DNA from: Gammaproteobacteria bacterium | Lineage (GTDB): Bacteria; Pseudomonadota; Gammaproteobacteria; Steroidobacterales; GCA-2729495 | DNA length: 64,000 nt | Reading direction: 5' to 3' | Assembly (NCBI GenBank): GCA_030426355.1 | Contig: JAUHYQ010000001.1 | Coordinates: 372,001-436,000 of the forward strand | Shown: piece by piece, positions 26,314-34,773 of the stretch | Numbering within the stretch: position 1 is the stretch's first letter | How the letters are laid out: each line of letters begins with the position of its first letter | The notes under the pieces: generated by a model | Told to the model about the DNA's origin: nothing | Database searches by the model: none | What the model saw: only the letters and a program-made list of their open reading frames with translations | Translations under genes and position numbers: made by a program

Positions 26314-26409
26314 TTAAGCAACCAGCTCGCCGGCCAGATGCTTCATAAACGTTGCTACACCCGAACCATTGGTGCGGTATTGAATCGACAGATTTGCAGT
26401 TGAGTTCAC
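26314..26409 (-). pseudogene. Shrunken duplicate of the ybiT 5' end
   Basis: The minus strand from GTG 26409 reads MNSTANLSIQYRTNGSGVATF and then MKHLAGELVA and a stop. The start of ybiT in this window is [11 protein letters not shown], and after about 22 residues it continues [19 protein letters not shown]. The fragment joins these two parts after an internal deletion and has lost the Walker A lysine (GSGVAT for GCGKST). Similarity continues upstream of the start codon, including GCGCGAAT in the leader, and a REP arm follows at nearly the same distance as at ybiT. It is a 31-codon relic and unlikely to function. Confidence 0.75.
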
Positions 26410-26462
26410 GAGAGCGCACCGAGCCGGACTGGAGGGGGCGCGAATAGTAGCAAACAATTGAA

Positions 26463-26549
26463 GGGGTCAGAGTAAAAACAGATATGCATATCGCTGTCCG
26501 GATCGCTAGGCGACGATGTGCGGAGGGAACTAATTTTTACTCTGACCCC
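26463..26549. repeat. REP pair with 16-base arms and a 55-base spacer
   Basis: GGGGTCAGAGTAAAAA at 26463-26478 and its exact complement at 26534-26549 enclose 55 bases that contain ATATGCATAT. This two-arm form resembles compound REP elements (BIMEs) of other bacteria. The right arm encodes the C-terminal residues and stop of the lipoprotein gene at its edge. Confidence 0.85.
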
Positions 26550-26950
26550 AGCGATTCCAGCGAATCGTTGTCCTGTTCAAGCACGACAACGATGGGATTG
26601 TCGAGGTGCGAGTACATTGCACCGCTGCTTCCATCCACCATTGCGCCGATAAGTCCACCCAACAGAATATTCCCGGCCATACCCGCCTGACCGGCACCAT
26701 CGATCTCTGCGTTTACCAGCACGCGCGCTGTCTTATAGCCCGGCATCTCGATGTCCAGCGCGAAATGGCTGCGCCGCTTCACTTCGATCTCACATGGCGT
26801 GACGCAAGTCCATCCAGTCGAGGCGCGCACATATGCGCCGCTGGGCACCGACTGAATGCCGAGCTGCTCTGCAGTGTCGCGCGTAATCGATGCGCATGCA
26901 CTAAGCGCGACGGCGGGCAACAAAGGCGCTAGCAAGGCGAACTGCCGCAT
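26537..26950 (-). CDS. Small lipoprotein with a PEGA-like region and REP-derived tail
   Basis: This 137-residue protein has a lipoprotein signal (LPAVALSAC, lipidated Cys near residue 19). The region VPSGAYVRASTGWTCVTPCEIEVKRRSHFALDI resembles PEGA surface repeats, with a possible disulfide between its two cysteines. A glycine-rich hydrophobic stretch, GMAGNILLGGLIGAMVDG, follows. The last residues, ESLGSE, come from a REP arm. ATG 26950 gives a normal lipoprotein signal; a TTG four codons earlier is less likely. It is the last of three successive lipoprotein genes in the same direction. Confidence 0.72.
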   Translation of the reverse strand: MRQFALLAPLLPAVALSACASITRDTAEQLGIQSVPSGAYVRASTGWTCVTPCEIEVKRRSHFALDIEMPGYKTARVLVNAEIDGAGQAGMAGNILLGGLIGAMVDGSSGAMYSHLDNPIVVVLEQDNDSLESLGSE

Positions 26951-26958
26951 GGCGACAA

Positions 26959-27399
26959 TCAATCGGCAGCAAACTCACCCCAAACGGCATAGTGCGGCTC
27001 AGTCGTCTCGATCGCGTAGCCGTACATTACGCCCACGGACTCAATGGGCGTCACGTTGATGATCTCGAAATCGCGCGCCACCAATTCGCGCTTCAACAAT
27101 TCGTATGCCGTGTTGCTGACGTCCGTGGACGGCGACATAGTGCTCGGCCCGAACATTGCAGTGATGGTGCCGGTTTCATTACCGGCGACCTTCATGGGCT
27201 GGCCGGCCACATTGATCTTCTTGGCAGGCCCGGAAAGCCCGGAGCAATCCTGCGTAAGAGCGAACGGCTTCTTGCAACTCATGCCGACTGCAGACACCGA
27301 TGGGTTCGTGCCGGCGTCGGCCACCCTGAGCGCGGGCTGCGACGCGCACCCGACTGTGACAACGGCAAGCACGGCTACTGCAAAAATTCTGACGTTCAT
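26959..27399 (-). CDS. Small lipoprotein of unknown function
   Basis: This 146-residue protein has the lipobox VVTVGC (Cys near residue 17). ATG 27399 has GGGGAG 6 bases upstream, so the longer frame is rejected. The mature part has two cysteines in MSCKKPFALTQDCSG and ends YAVWGEFAAD. No family was recognised. It stands 8 bases from the next lipoprotein gene and 10 bases from the previous one, so the three form a tight operon and may make one envelope complex. Confidence 0.7.
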   Translation of the reverse strand: MNVRIFAVAVLAVVTVGCASQPALRVADAGTNPSVSAVGMSCKKPFALTQDCSGLSGPAKKINVAGQPMKVAGNETGTITAMFGPSTMSPSTDVSNTAYELLKRELVARDFEIINVTPIESVGVMYGYAIETTEPHYAVWGEFAAD

Positions 27400-27409
27400 G
27401 GAAACTCCC

Positions 27410-27847
27410 CTATGTTGACGATAACTCATCGGAAAACAATTCAGCCAATGCTTCGGCCACCATTTTGTCGGGCGCGGTGCGTGCACCTGAGGTACGCGTG
27501 GAGCTGGCCGTCGCGATCATCAGCCGGGTGGCCGGGTCGTAGATACGCACACTAAGCACCAGCAAGTACCAGGTAATATCCCACTGCCACTGCGCGTCAT
27601 ACTCGACAAGGTAATCCGTTTCAGCGGGCATGCGGTCAGCGAAACCGGAGCTCGTATCTGGACGATAGTAAGAAAGTTCCTTGCGCAGGAGCTCGTGCAA
27701 GCCATGGTCGTCTCGTTCTGTGAAGACGATGTAGTAGGCACCGCCGGGCTCAAGTCGCTCGCCGGGCACGACAAAGCCTGTGACGGAGGCCGAACACCCC
27801 GCGACAAGCGCACTCACTGCAGCGACAATTATCCCCCTAGCCTGCAT
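27410..27847 (-). CDS. Small lipoprotein, DUF4136-like in style
   Basis: This 145-residue protein has the lipobox ALVAGC (Cys near residue 18). A run of six G residues precedes ATG 27847. The mature part, with YDAQWQWDITWYLLVLSVRIYDPATRLMIATASSTRT and MVAEALAELFSDEL, has the pattern of envelope lipoproteins such as DUF4136, in which a beta-rich core ends in a helix. This is a resemblance only. It is the first gene of the three-lipoprotein operon. Confidence 0.68.
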   Translation of the reverse strand: MQARGIIVAAVSALVAGCSASVTGFVVPGERLEPGGAYYIVFTERDDHGLHELLRKELSYYRPDTSSGFADRMPAETDYLVEYDAQWQWDITWYLLVLSVRIYDPATRLMIATASSTRTSGARTAPDKMVAEALAELFSDELSST

Positions 27848-27957
27848 GCACCCCCCTATAGTTGATTTGCACTTTATAGCAACTTTGGCAGGCAAAAACC
27901 CGAGCCACCGGCATGATAGGCGTCTTCTACGAAACACCAATGCTTGTCGCGCGGTTC

Positions 27958-28794
27958 TCAGAATACTGCTGAATAGGCGCGCGGCCTTAAGTTTACGTGC
28001 TGATCGACAGCCCCATCTAATCGAAAAACCGCGGGACTTCGCTTAAATTCAAAAACGCGGTACAACGAATAGGCAGCCGATCGTTCATGAGAAAACTCTA
28101 CCTCATTCGCTGAGATCATGAACGGCTGATACTTGCCGGCGTTAGTGGTCTTTACCTCTATGAACAGCTCTGCGTCAGTTGCGCCATCGAATGAGCGGAT
28201 ATCGTAGCCGGCGCCGTCACCCCGATCCCGACTCGTCCACTCGACATCCGCAACCAAGTCCTGACGGCCCAGCGCGGTCAATCTAATTCGCTCCAAGTCG
28301 AGTACAAATGCTTCGCCTCGCTCACCTAATGCTCGGTTGCGATTCTCAAGTTCGGTAAAATTTACGAATCTTGGACATCGGTTGGATCTATCGTGCGCAA
28401 CAGAGACCTGGCGAAGCTCCGGTGGATCAACAAATCGCTGCTGCCAGTCAAGAACCTCCGGAATGTCTGGGGCCTCCGAAACCAGCGCCTGCTCCAATCC
28501 GTTCAGTACCGTGGCTTCCCGCTCGAGCCACTCCAGAACCACTTGCTCCAGCAAGCCCTGATAGTTCCAGGCAGGCTTGTACCCCGGAATATAGAAGCGC
28601 CCTTCATTTACCAGGACAGCGCTTATGTTCTGGTGCTTGTACTCGATGGATCCTTCAGATCTGTTCTGCAGCTTCTGTTTAAGTAAACGGCGGTGTTGCG
28701 CCTTGTTATATGGTTCGCTGCACAGCTCCTGATGAAGCATCGCAAAATAATCCGCGACAATCGCTTCGCATTCGAGCTTGTCCCACGCCTTCAT
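27958..28794 (-). CDS. DUF3883-like nuclease-fold protein of the defence island
   Basis: This 278-residue cytoplasmic protein ends in a DUF3883-like domain. The key residues of a PD-(D/E)xK nuclease are visible: Asp198 in GAGYDIRSFDG and Glu213/Lys215 in LFIEVKTT. The N-terminal 130 residues are not recognised. DUF3883 domains are common at the ends of restriction and other defence systems. It starts 49 bases after the Mrr-like gene and is the last gene of the long minus-strand defence series. ATG 28794 is chosen over the adjoining GTG codon. Confidence 0.75.
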   Translation of the reverse strand: MKAWDKLECEAIVADYFAMLHQELCSEPYNKAQHRRLLKQKLQNRSEGSIEYKHQNISAVLVNEGRFYIPGYKPAWNYQGLLEQVVLEWLEREATVLNGLEQALVSEAPDIPEVLDWQQRFVDPPELRQVSVAHDRSNRCPRFVNFTELENRNRALGERGEAFVLDLERIRLTALGRQDLVADVEWTSRDRGDGAGYDIRSFDGATDAELFIEVKTTNAGKYQPFMISANEVEFSHERSAAYSLYRVFEFKRSPAVFRLDGAVDQHVNLRPRAYSAVF

Positions 28795-28843
28795 CACGAT
28801 TGGCTGCGAATCAGATAGTCATTGCAACATTTGCAAAAAAACA

Positions 28844-29842
28844 TTAGTCAACCGGCCAGTAGAGCTTGGCCAGCGGTAACAAAACCCTCGTCTCCGAGTC
28901 CATCTGCGCATAATGCTCGGTAATCGCGTCAACAAGCTGGTCGAGATCCATCAATTTCACCGGAATATTTGCACGCTCCGCTTCGTAGCGAGCCTCCCGG
29001 CTGAACCCTCCGGTGCTCACGTACAAACCCTTGTCTTCAGCATGACGCCCTCCAAGAAAGGATCGTATGGCCTGGGCCCCCATCGCTGTATTCGTGCGAT
29101 GTTTGCATTCCACGACAATGCGAGGCTGCTCAAACCCAAACCCATCGGGGGATGCGAGGATATCCACGCCGCGATCCGCGCCGGGTGGCGAAACGCGAGT
29201 CTTGTACCCCATTGCCCGCAGCACGCCGGCAACCAGGTCCTGCAGTTCATAAGGGTCAAGCCGATTGATGCGATCTTTGATGAGCTCACGAGATTGCTCG
29301 CGAGTTTGCTCCAACAGGTCTTCGACCGTCTCGTCATCGACAACTGCATCCGCATCCGCTGCTGGTCGTTGACCGCTGGCGACACTGAGCATTTCCGCTT
29401 CGACTGGGTCAGGCACCAGAAACAATGTCGAAATTGCGCCTAGTGAATTCCTGGCCGACTGAGACAGCCTGTCCCGCGGCACCTCGGTTTTCCAGGTGAC
29501 GCTACGCACCCGCGGCATATCTTCAATGCCCTCAGGGGCGTATCGCGGCGCAGAGGCGATTTCTCCGATCAGGTAAATGCGGCGCCCCGGGTCATACGTG
29601 GTGACCTGGTCACCAATATTGATCTCGTTCAGAAAACGCCATATCTGACCCGCCCAGTTGCTTGCCCGGTGTCGGCTTCCATCAGCCCCGGGACTATGGA
29701 TTAGCAGTGCGGCGATATCATCTGCCGCAACGCCTGCATCAACTGGCCCGATAGCGGGCCACCCAATAGCGACACACTTCCGCTCTATGAAGTCGTTAAG
29801 ATAAACGGCCTGTCGGCCCGCACGTACCATCCACATGGTCAT
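28844..29842 (-). CDS. Mrr-like restriction endonuclease
   Basis: This 332-residue protein has a C-terminal Mrr-type PD-(D/E)xK domain (about residues 195-315): LDPYELQDLVAGVLRAMGYKTRV, then Asp227 in DRGVDILAS and Glu245/Lys247 in IVVECKHR. The N-terminal domain (about 1-145) contains RIYLIGEIASAPRY and probably recognises modified DNA or a ligand, in the style of EVE or other reader domains. Its ATG overlaps the hsdM stop by 4 bases, so it is translated with the methylase. Linking a putative modification-dependent nuclease to a type I methylase is notable. Confidence 0.85.
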   Translation of the reverse strand: MTMWMVRAGRQAVYLNDFIERKCVAIGWPAIGPVDAGVAADDIAALLIHSPGADGSRHRASNWAGQIWRFLNEINIGDQVTTYDPGRRIYLIGEIASAPRYAPEGIEDMPRVRSVTWKTEVPRDRLSQSARNSLGAISTLFLVPDPVEAEMLSVASGQRPAADADAVVDDETVEDLLEQTREQSRELIKDRINRLDPYELQDLVAGVLRAMGYKTRVSPPGADRGVDILASPDGFGFEQPRIVVECKHRTNTAMGAQAIRSFLGGRHAEDKGLYVSTGGFSREARYEAERANIPVKLMDLDQLVDAITEHYAQMDSETRVLLPLAKLYWPVD

Positions 29843-31317
29843 TCTGGTCTAGCCTCCCCCAAATCCTCCGCAATCAGCCGCATCTGCTCCAGCGCCGACT
29901 CCAGGTCCTCCACAATCTCCGCCGCAATCACCCCCGGCGGTGGCAGGTTGTCCGAGTCCTCCAGCGATTCATCCTTCAGCCAGAAGATATCCAGGCTGGC
30001 TTTGTCGCGGGCGACGAGCTGGTCATAGTCATACGCCCGCCAGCGGCCCTGCGGGTTTTCCTCGCTCCAGGTGGGCTTGCGCTTCTTGGCGGTGTAGCAC
30101 TTCACAAACTCATCCAGGTCTTGCCGCTGCAGCGGGTTGGTCTTGAGGGTGAAGTGTTTGTTGGTGCGCAGGTCGTAGATCCACAGCTTTTTGGTCCACG
30201 GTGTCTCAGAGGCGGCTTTCTTCTCAAAGAACACCACATTGGCCTTCACGCCCTGCGCGTAGAAGAGCCCCGTGGGCAGGCGCAGCAGGGTGTGCACGTC
30301 GCACTCGTGCAACAACTTGCGGCGGATGGTTTCGCCCGCCCCGCCCTCGAAGAGCACGTTGTCGGGCACCACCACGGCGGCGCGGCCGTTGATCTTCAGC
30401 AGCGTCTTGATGTGCTGCACAAAGTTGAGCTGTTTGTTGGAGGTGGTGGCCCAGAAATCGTCCCGCTCGTAGCTCTCCTTCTCCTTGGAGACCTTGCCGT
30501 CCTCGCCCACGATCGTGAACGCCCCTTTCTTGCCGAATGGCGGATTGGCTAGCACGATGTCGAAGCGGTCACCGGGGTCTGCGGCCAGCGAATCGGTGAC
30601 CTTAACGGGTTCGGATTCCTGGCTGCCGATGCCGTGCAGGAGCAGGTTCATCGCGCAGAGCCGCGCGACCGACTGCACCAGCTCGATACCGCTAAAGGTA
30701 CCGTCTTTGAGCTTTTTCTTCTGATCCCGGGTCAGGTTGGGGTCTTTAATCAGGTATTCGTGGGCCGCCAGCAGAAAGCCGCCGGTGCCGCAGGCCGGAT
30801 CGCAGATGGTCTCGCCCGGCTGCGGGTTCACCACCTCCACCATGGCCGCAATCAACCCACGCGGCGTGAAATACTGCCCCGCACCGGACTTCGTGTCTTG
30901 GGCGTTCTTCTCCAAAAGCCCCTCGTAGGCATCGCCCTTCACGTCGGCCGACATCGTCGACCAGTTTTCCTTGTCGATCAGGTCAACAATCAGCCGCCGC
31001 AGCTTCGCCGGATCCTGAAACTTGCTCTGCGACTTGTTAAAGATCAGCCCCAGCATGCCCTTCTCATCACCCAGCGCTTCCAGCGTATGCCGGTAATGAT
31101 CAAACAGCTCATCGCCGTCTTTCTTCAGGAGCGTCTGCCAGCCCCACTTTTCGGGCACGATGCTGGGCTGGTTATACGGTGCCTGCGTGCGTTCATCGGC
31201 CATCTTCAGGAACAGCAGATAGGTCAACTGCTCGACGTAGTCACTGAAATGCATGCCGTCTGCGAGCAGGACGTGGCAGTAGTTCCAGAGTTTTTGGGTG
31301 ATATCTTGGCCTGTCAT
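29839..31317 (-). CDS. hsdM: Type I restriction-modification methylase subunit HsdM
   Basis: This 492-residue N6-adenine DNA methyltransferase has the N-terminal HsdM helical domain (about 8-140), the SAM-binding motif DPACGTGGF at 173-181 and the catalytic NPPF at 258-261. Both motifs are intact. It pairs with HsdS to methylate the recognition site. Its start overlaps the end of the AbiC-like gene by 4 bases and its end overlaps the Mrr-like gene by 4 bases. It is separated from hsdS by three accessory genes, which is an unusual arrangement. Confidence 0.97.
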   Translation of the reverse strand: MTGQDITQKLWNYCHVLLADGMHFSDYVEQLTYLLFLKMADERTQAPYNQPSIVPEKWGWQTLLKKDGDELFDHYRHTLEALGDEKGMLGLIFNKSQSKFQDPAKLRRLIVDLIDKENWSTMSADVKGDAYEGLLEKNAQDTKSGAGQYFTPRGLIAAMVEVVNPQPGETICDPACGTGGFLLAAHEYLIKDPNLTRDQKKKLKDGTFSGIELVQSVARLCAMNLLLHGIGSQESEPVKVTDSLAADPGDRFDIVLANPPFGKKGAFTIVGEDGKVSKEKESYERDDFWATTSNKQLNFVQHIKTLLKINGRAAVVVPDNVLFEGGAGETIRRKLLHECDVHTLLRLPTGLFYAQGVKANVVFFEKKAASETPWTKKLWIYDLRTNKHFTLKTNPLQRQDLDEFVKCYTAKKRKPTWSEENPQGRWRAYDYDQLVARDKASLDIFWLKDESLEDSDNLPPPGVIAAEIVEDLESALEQMRLIAEDLGEARPE

Positions 31318-32123
31318 TTTGATTTCTTATCCCACGACTCTAGAACAAACAACGCGACCGTATGCGCGGCATGCACCGCCAGTCTCGCATGCCTACTTTC
31401 AATCTTGTATGTCTTTTTACCCGCTCCATGCGCCGTGCTCGCATGAGTTCGTAAGGCGCCAACACCATTTATCACCGACGCCAACCCACTCAATATCTCT
31501 TTCAAATCTCTATCTTCCAATTTACTCGGATCGAAATTGAGATCCTCCCGAACAACTGCCCAAGTAGGCCTCAAATCAAGCTTTCTGGGGGCTTCCAACC
31601 CCTCTTCCGCAATATAGATCTTGAAGATAGACTCCAATAGATTTCAGGCAGCAGAAAGAGACTCTCTTGGAGAAGCTTCTATATTCTGGACGGCTCGATC
31701 AAACTCCAACGATAAACTTTCAATATCTCTCTTTCTAATGTGTTCTTCGAGACTTATGCTCGGCCTAGCATGCGCCCCGGTAACTCTTCCTCCTTGAGTG
31801 TATTGAAGGTTGGCCTTCGCCAGCGCGGTTTTTAGCCTCTTTATTTGCGCTTCTCGCTTTTTCTCCGAACCATATGACTCGAAGATAAAATCTTCGTCCA
31901 TATAGCCCTCAATAATTCCGCCAAGAACTGCTAGTGCATCGATATCTGGGTCTTGATTTACTCGGCGCAGCCAAGCAAGGGCTTTTGCATGCTTGCTCTC
32001 TTGTGGCGGATCGCCAGGGGCACCTGCGTACATAAACAAACTATCCAGCGTAGCATGCGTTTCCCATTCCGTAACAAGCTCCGCAACAGCAGCTATCACT
32101 GGTGCTGGGATAGTATTCTTCAT
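31314..32123 (-). pseudogene. AbiC-like abortive infection gene with one in-frame TGA
   Basis: Two open frames, 32123-31644 and 31637-31314, are in the same reading frame and together match one AbiC-family protein of about 268 residues. The first part ends ASPRESLSAA at a TGA; the frame continues directly as NLLESIFKIYIAEEGLEAP and holds the conserved C-terminal core LSGLASVINGVGALRTHAS and RHARLAVHAAHTVALFVLE. In relatives the stop position is usually filled by Cys or another small residue, so TGC-to-TGA is the simplest origin. The end overlaps the hsdM start by 4 bases. It is either a young null allele, a read-through gene or a sequencing error. Confidence 0.82.
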
Positions 32124-32169
32124 CAATTCCAATTTACTGATTGCTCTATCATGGCCGCCATAAAGACAG

Positions 32170-33519
32170 TCATGAATAGAGCATTAATTGTTTGCTGTCA
32201 TACCAAACATCGTTATTTGGCGAACCAATTAGATAGAAGCAGATCTCCTCCAATGAGGGGATCAAAAAGTCTCTTATAAGTGCTTCGCTTCCCGCATCCA
32301 ATGCAGTATGAGTCAAATGTAGTTCAGTTTCCTTGTTATGAACGACCGCACATCTAACGGCATAAACCATACTCGCGAAATGATCAGCACATGCCCCATT
32401 ATCCTGAAAATCCCCAAACCTAAACGGGCCGCCACCATTCGTAACACCCAACTCACTAAGAGAGCGCTCAAGGTCAGCAGTTGCTACTCCCGGCACAATA
32501 TTATTCCACCGGTTCACAATGCGAGCGCTGAATGTCTCCGTCGGCGTCGCGTTAGCGGAAACAAAAGTCTTAAATAACGCTACTAGAGCGGGCCGTTCCG
32601 ATTGTTTAACACTTGTATAAAGGCGCTGAAAATCGCGGATCGAAAACATATGCCCGGCTTTTTCTCGCTCGAGCTTTACGATTGGCAGCTTAAACATGAG
32701 GTTCTCAACGACATGGTAGATAACCAGATACTTCAACAACAGATCATCATGATTGTTGTACTCGCTCAATACATTAAGCACCTCATTCCATTGATGGTAG
32801 ATATGCTCTAGCTGAAAAACATCTTTATCGACAACACTAATTGCGTGCCGGTAACGCACTGGCTTATGAACTGCGACGCCTGTCGCTAACACCAACACAC
32901 GACAAAATGCATCAACTGCCTCGGCCGCTACCGGATCCGCCGTAGCTTTAACCATCGCAAAATGACAACCGGCTAATTCCTCTTTCTCATATAGAAGCGC
33001 TAGAAGGTGATACAGCAGCTCAGGAGAGATTGTTGACGCGTCCAACTCATCCGAAAACTGTCTCACATTGGTTTTATTGAGTATCACAGCTGACTGCGCT
33101 ATGTCTCGTGTATTCTGATAAACAAACCACGATACTGGCAACTCAGAGGAAATTTCCCTTAGCTGAAAAACCGCCGCATCGACCTCATTTTCTTCAATGC
33201 TCTCAGCAACTGCGGCCATCTTCTCAACTAACAAAATATAGATGCGAAAAGAATCAATTAGGGCCGGCTGATAACCTTCAAACGCTGACGACAAGGCGCT
33301 GAGCGCGTCTCTAAGGAGATACCAGTCAGCATATACATCACGATTTGCTTTTGAACGAGCTAACTCAGGACCGACATTCCGAATTGCTTCAGTTAGCGTC
33401 GCAAATTTCTCTTGCTCGACTTCCTCCAAATCGGCAGCGAATGCGTTCGCTTCAGGCGAGTCAGACAATCGGGTTATAGCTGCTATTGGCCAATCATAAA
33501 GAAGTTCATGCTGCCTCAT
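32170..33519 (-). CDS. HEPN-motif protein, likely RNase effector of a two-gene module
   Basis: This 449-residue protein has no family I could name. Near its end, MVYAVRCAVVHNKETELHLTH holds the R-x4-H signature of HEPN ribonucleases, with Arg389 and His394 followed by Asn, in a helical setting as in ApeA-like HEPN domains. The rest is predicted helical and cytoplasmic. Its ATG overlaps the upstream DGQR-motif gene by 4 bases, which suggests they work as a pair, for example sensor and toxin. Codon use and base composition are AT-richer than in the flanking hsd genes. RNase activity is inferred from the motif alone. Confidence 0.65.
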   Translation of the reverse strand: MRQHELLYDWPIAAITRLSDSPEANAFAADLEEVEQEKFATLTEAIRNVGPELARSKANRDVYADWYLLRDALSALSSAFEGYQPALIDSFRIYILLVEKMAAVAESIEENEVDAAVFQLREISSELPVSWFVYQNTRDIAQSAVILNKTNVRQFSDELDASTISPELLYHLLALLYEKEELAGCHFAMVKATADPVAAEAVDAFCRVLVLATGVAVHKPVRYRHAISVVDKDVFQLEHIYHQWNEVLNVLSEYNNHDDLLLKYLVIYHVVENLMFKLPIVKLEREKAGHMFSIRDFQRLYTSVKQSERPALVALFKTFVSANATPTETFSARIVNRWNNIVPGVATADLERSLSELGVTNGGGPFRFGDFQDNGACADHFASMVYAVRCAVVHNKETELHLTHTALDAGSEALIRDFLIPSLEEICFYLIGSPNNDVWYDSKQLMLYS

Positions 33520-34754
33520 GATTCAGACACCCCAAACATATCCTGCCAATTGATTGGCTGCGGCTCCAAATCGGCCAATATATATTTGAAGGCCGAGAAA
33601 ACTGCGGTTCGATTCACTGATCCAATATTTACCTTGCTCAGATCTAAACTATTTCTGGTGTCTTCGAAACTCGCCAACCTCAGCAAATCAGGCTGGGCTT
33701 CAAGTATATGTTGGAGCCGCTCCATGGTCCTTATCAGGTCCTCTTGCCTTTCGTCGGCGACAAACCCTATCGCACCAAAAAGCCCTGCAAGTGTCACTTC
33801 TCTCCCAAACCAAATTCGCCCACGCTCAGGATAGTGTTCTACAACTAACCTATCGACTCTTACCAAAAACCTCATTACTTCCGCGAGAAGCTCCGGAGTG
33901 ACGAACTCGAGATCACCCTCATCCCTATCATCGTTCTGTATATTCTGAATGAGCGCGGTACTAGGAATTACTGGCGTTCCGGCGCCTAATGACAGCAATG
34001 CGCTAATAATATGTGCAAAGTGAAACGCACCGGCCTCCCTAGTCTTGCTGAATTGTGTAGAGCTAATTTCTTTTTCGCGACGAATCGTGAACTCCTCTCC
34101 AGCCTCTCGCTGGAGTTGCTCAAGGAGGTTAAGAAAAAGAAGCTCAAGCTGATGCCTAGTCTTAACCGCCTTATGCCCGGCGTTCAGCGTCAGCATCTTC
34201 TGAACTTCTTGCCGTGGCGATAAGTTCGCCCAAATCTCGAACCATTGACTGTTGCCAGTAAATGCACGCGTTAGGGCCTCTTCGCCCTCGGTATCCAAAA
34301 ACTGCACCACAGCGCGCAAAATATTGGTGTTCGAGTCAAACTCACGCAAGCCTGCGGAGAACCGACGCGAAAACGTATATCTATTTAGTTCTAATAGCTC
34401 GGCAGAATTGTCTACATTGTCTACGCAAAACTGGATGGTTCTTCTTATGACATCTAGTCTGAAAGTACGCTGTAAGCCATCCAGAATTTTGAATCTATCA
34501 ATTTCTAAACGACTATCATGTCTACGAAATGCGCCCTCTTCGATCACCAGAACAATCGGCGGGATATGGCGTCTATTCAATACAGTATCTACGAGACGAT
34601 CTAGATAAACGTTGGTAACGATCTCTCGCTGCACATCGTACTCCCGATAGTTATTGGGGAGTCCGTCGACATAAGCATCAAGAGAAATCTTCGAGAGGAA
34701 GCACTGAGGCCCCCCTTCGTTTCTCTCATCTAGAATATCCGCAACAATCGTCAT
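33516..34754 (-). CDS. DGQR-motif protein (DUF262/DndB-like N terminus)
   Basis: This 412-residue protein begins with a region in which IDRFKILDGLQRTFRL (DGLQRT at residues 92-97) matches the DGQQR/DGQHR signature of DUF262, GmrS and DndB-type ParB-like nucleotide-binding domains. The remainder is helical and not recognised; the DUF262 partner domain DUF1524, with its HNH motif, is absent. It starts 19 bases after hsdS and overlaps the HEPN-motif gene. DUF262 and HEPN proteins are known to occur together in defence loci, so this may be the sensor or regulator of that effector. Confidence 0.62.
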   Translation of the reverse strand: MTIVADILDERNEGGPQCFLSKISLDAYVDGLPNNYREYDVQREIVTNVYLDRLVDTVLNRRHIPPIVLVIEEGAFRRHDSRLEIDRFKILDGLQRTFRLDVIRRTIQFCVDNVDNSAELLELNRYTFSRRFSAGLREFDSNTNILRAVVQFLDTEGEEALTRAFTGNSQWFEIWANLSPRQEVQKMLTLNAGHKAVKTRHQLELLFLNLLEQLQREAGEEFTIRREKEISSTQFSKTREAGAFHFAHIISALLSLGAGTPVIPSTALIQNIQNDDRDEGDLEFVTPELLAEVMRFLVRVDRLVVEHYPERGRIWFGREVTLAGLFGAIGFVADERQEDLIRTMERLQHILEAQPDLLRLASFEDTRNSLDLSKVNIGSVNRTAVFSAFKYILADLEPQPINWQDMFGVSES

Positions 34755-34773
34755 ATTCGCATACTCTCAATTC

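Noticed and set aside
31644-31646. TGA in the AbiC-like gene as a selenocysteine codon
   Set aside because: No selenoprotein family relation is known for AbiC proteins, no SECIS-like hairpin was evident after the codon, and no sel genes are in the window.
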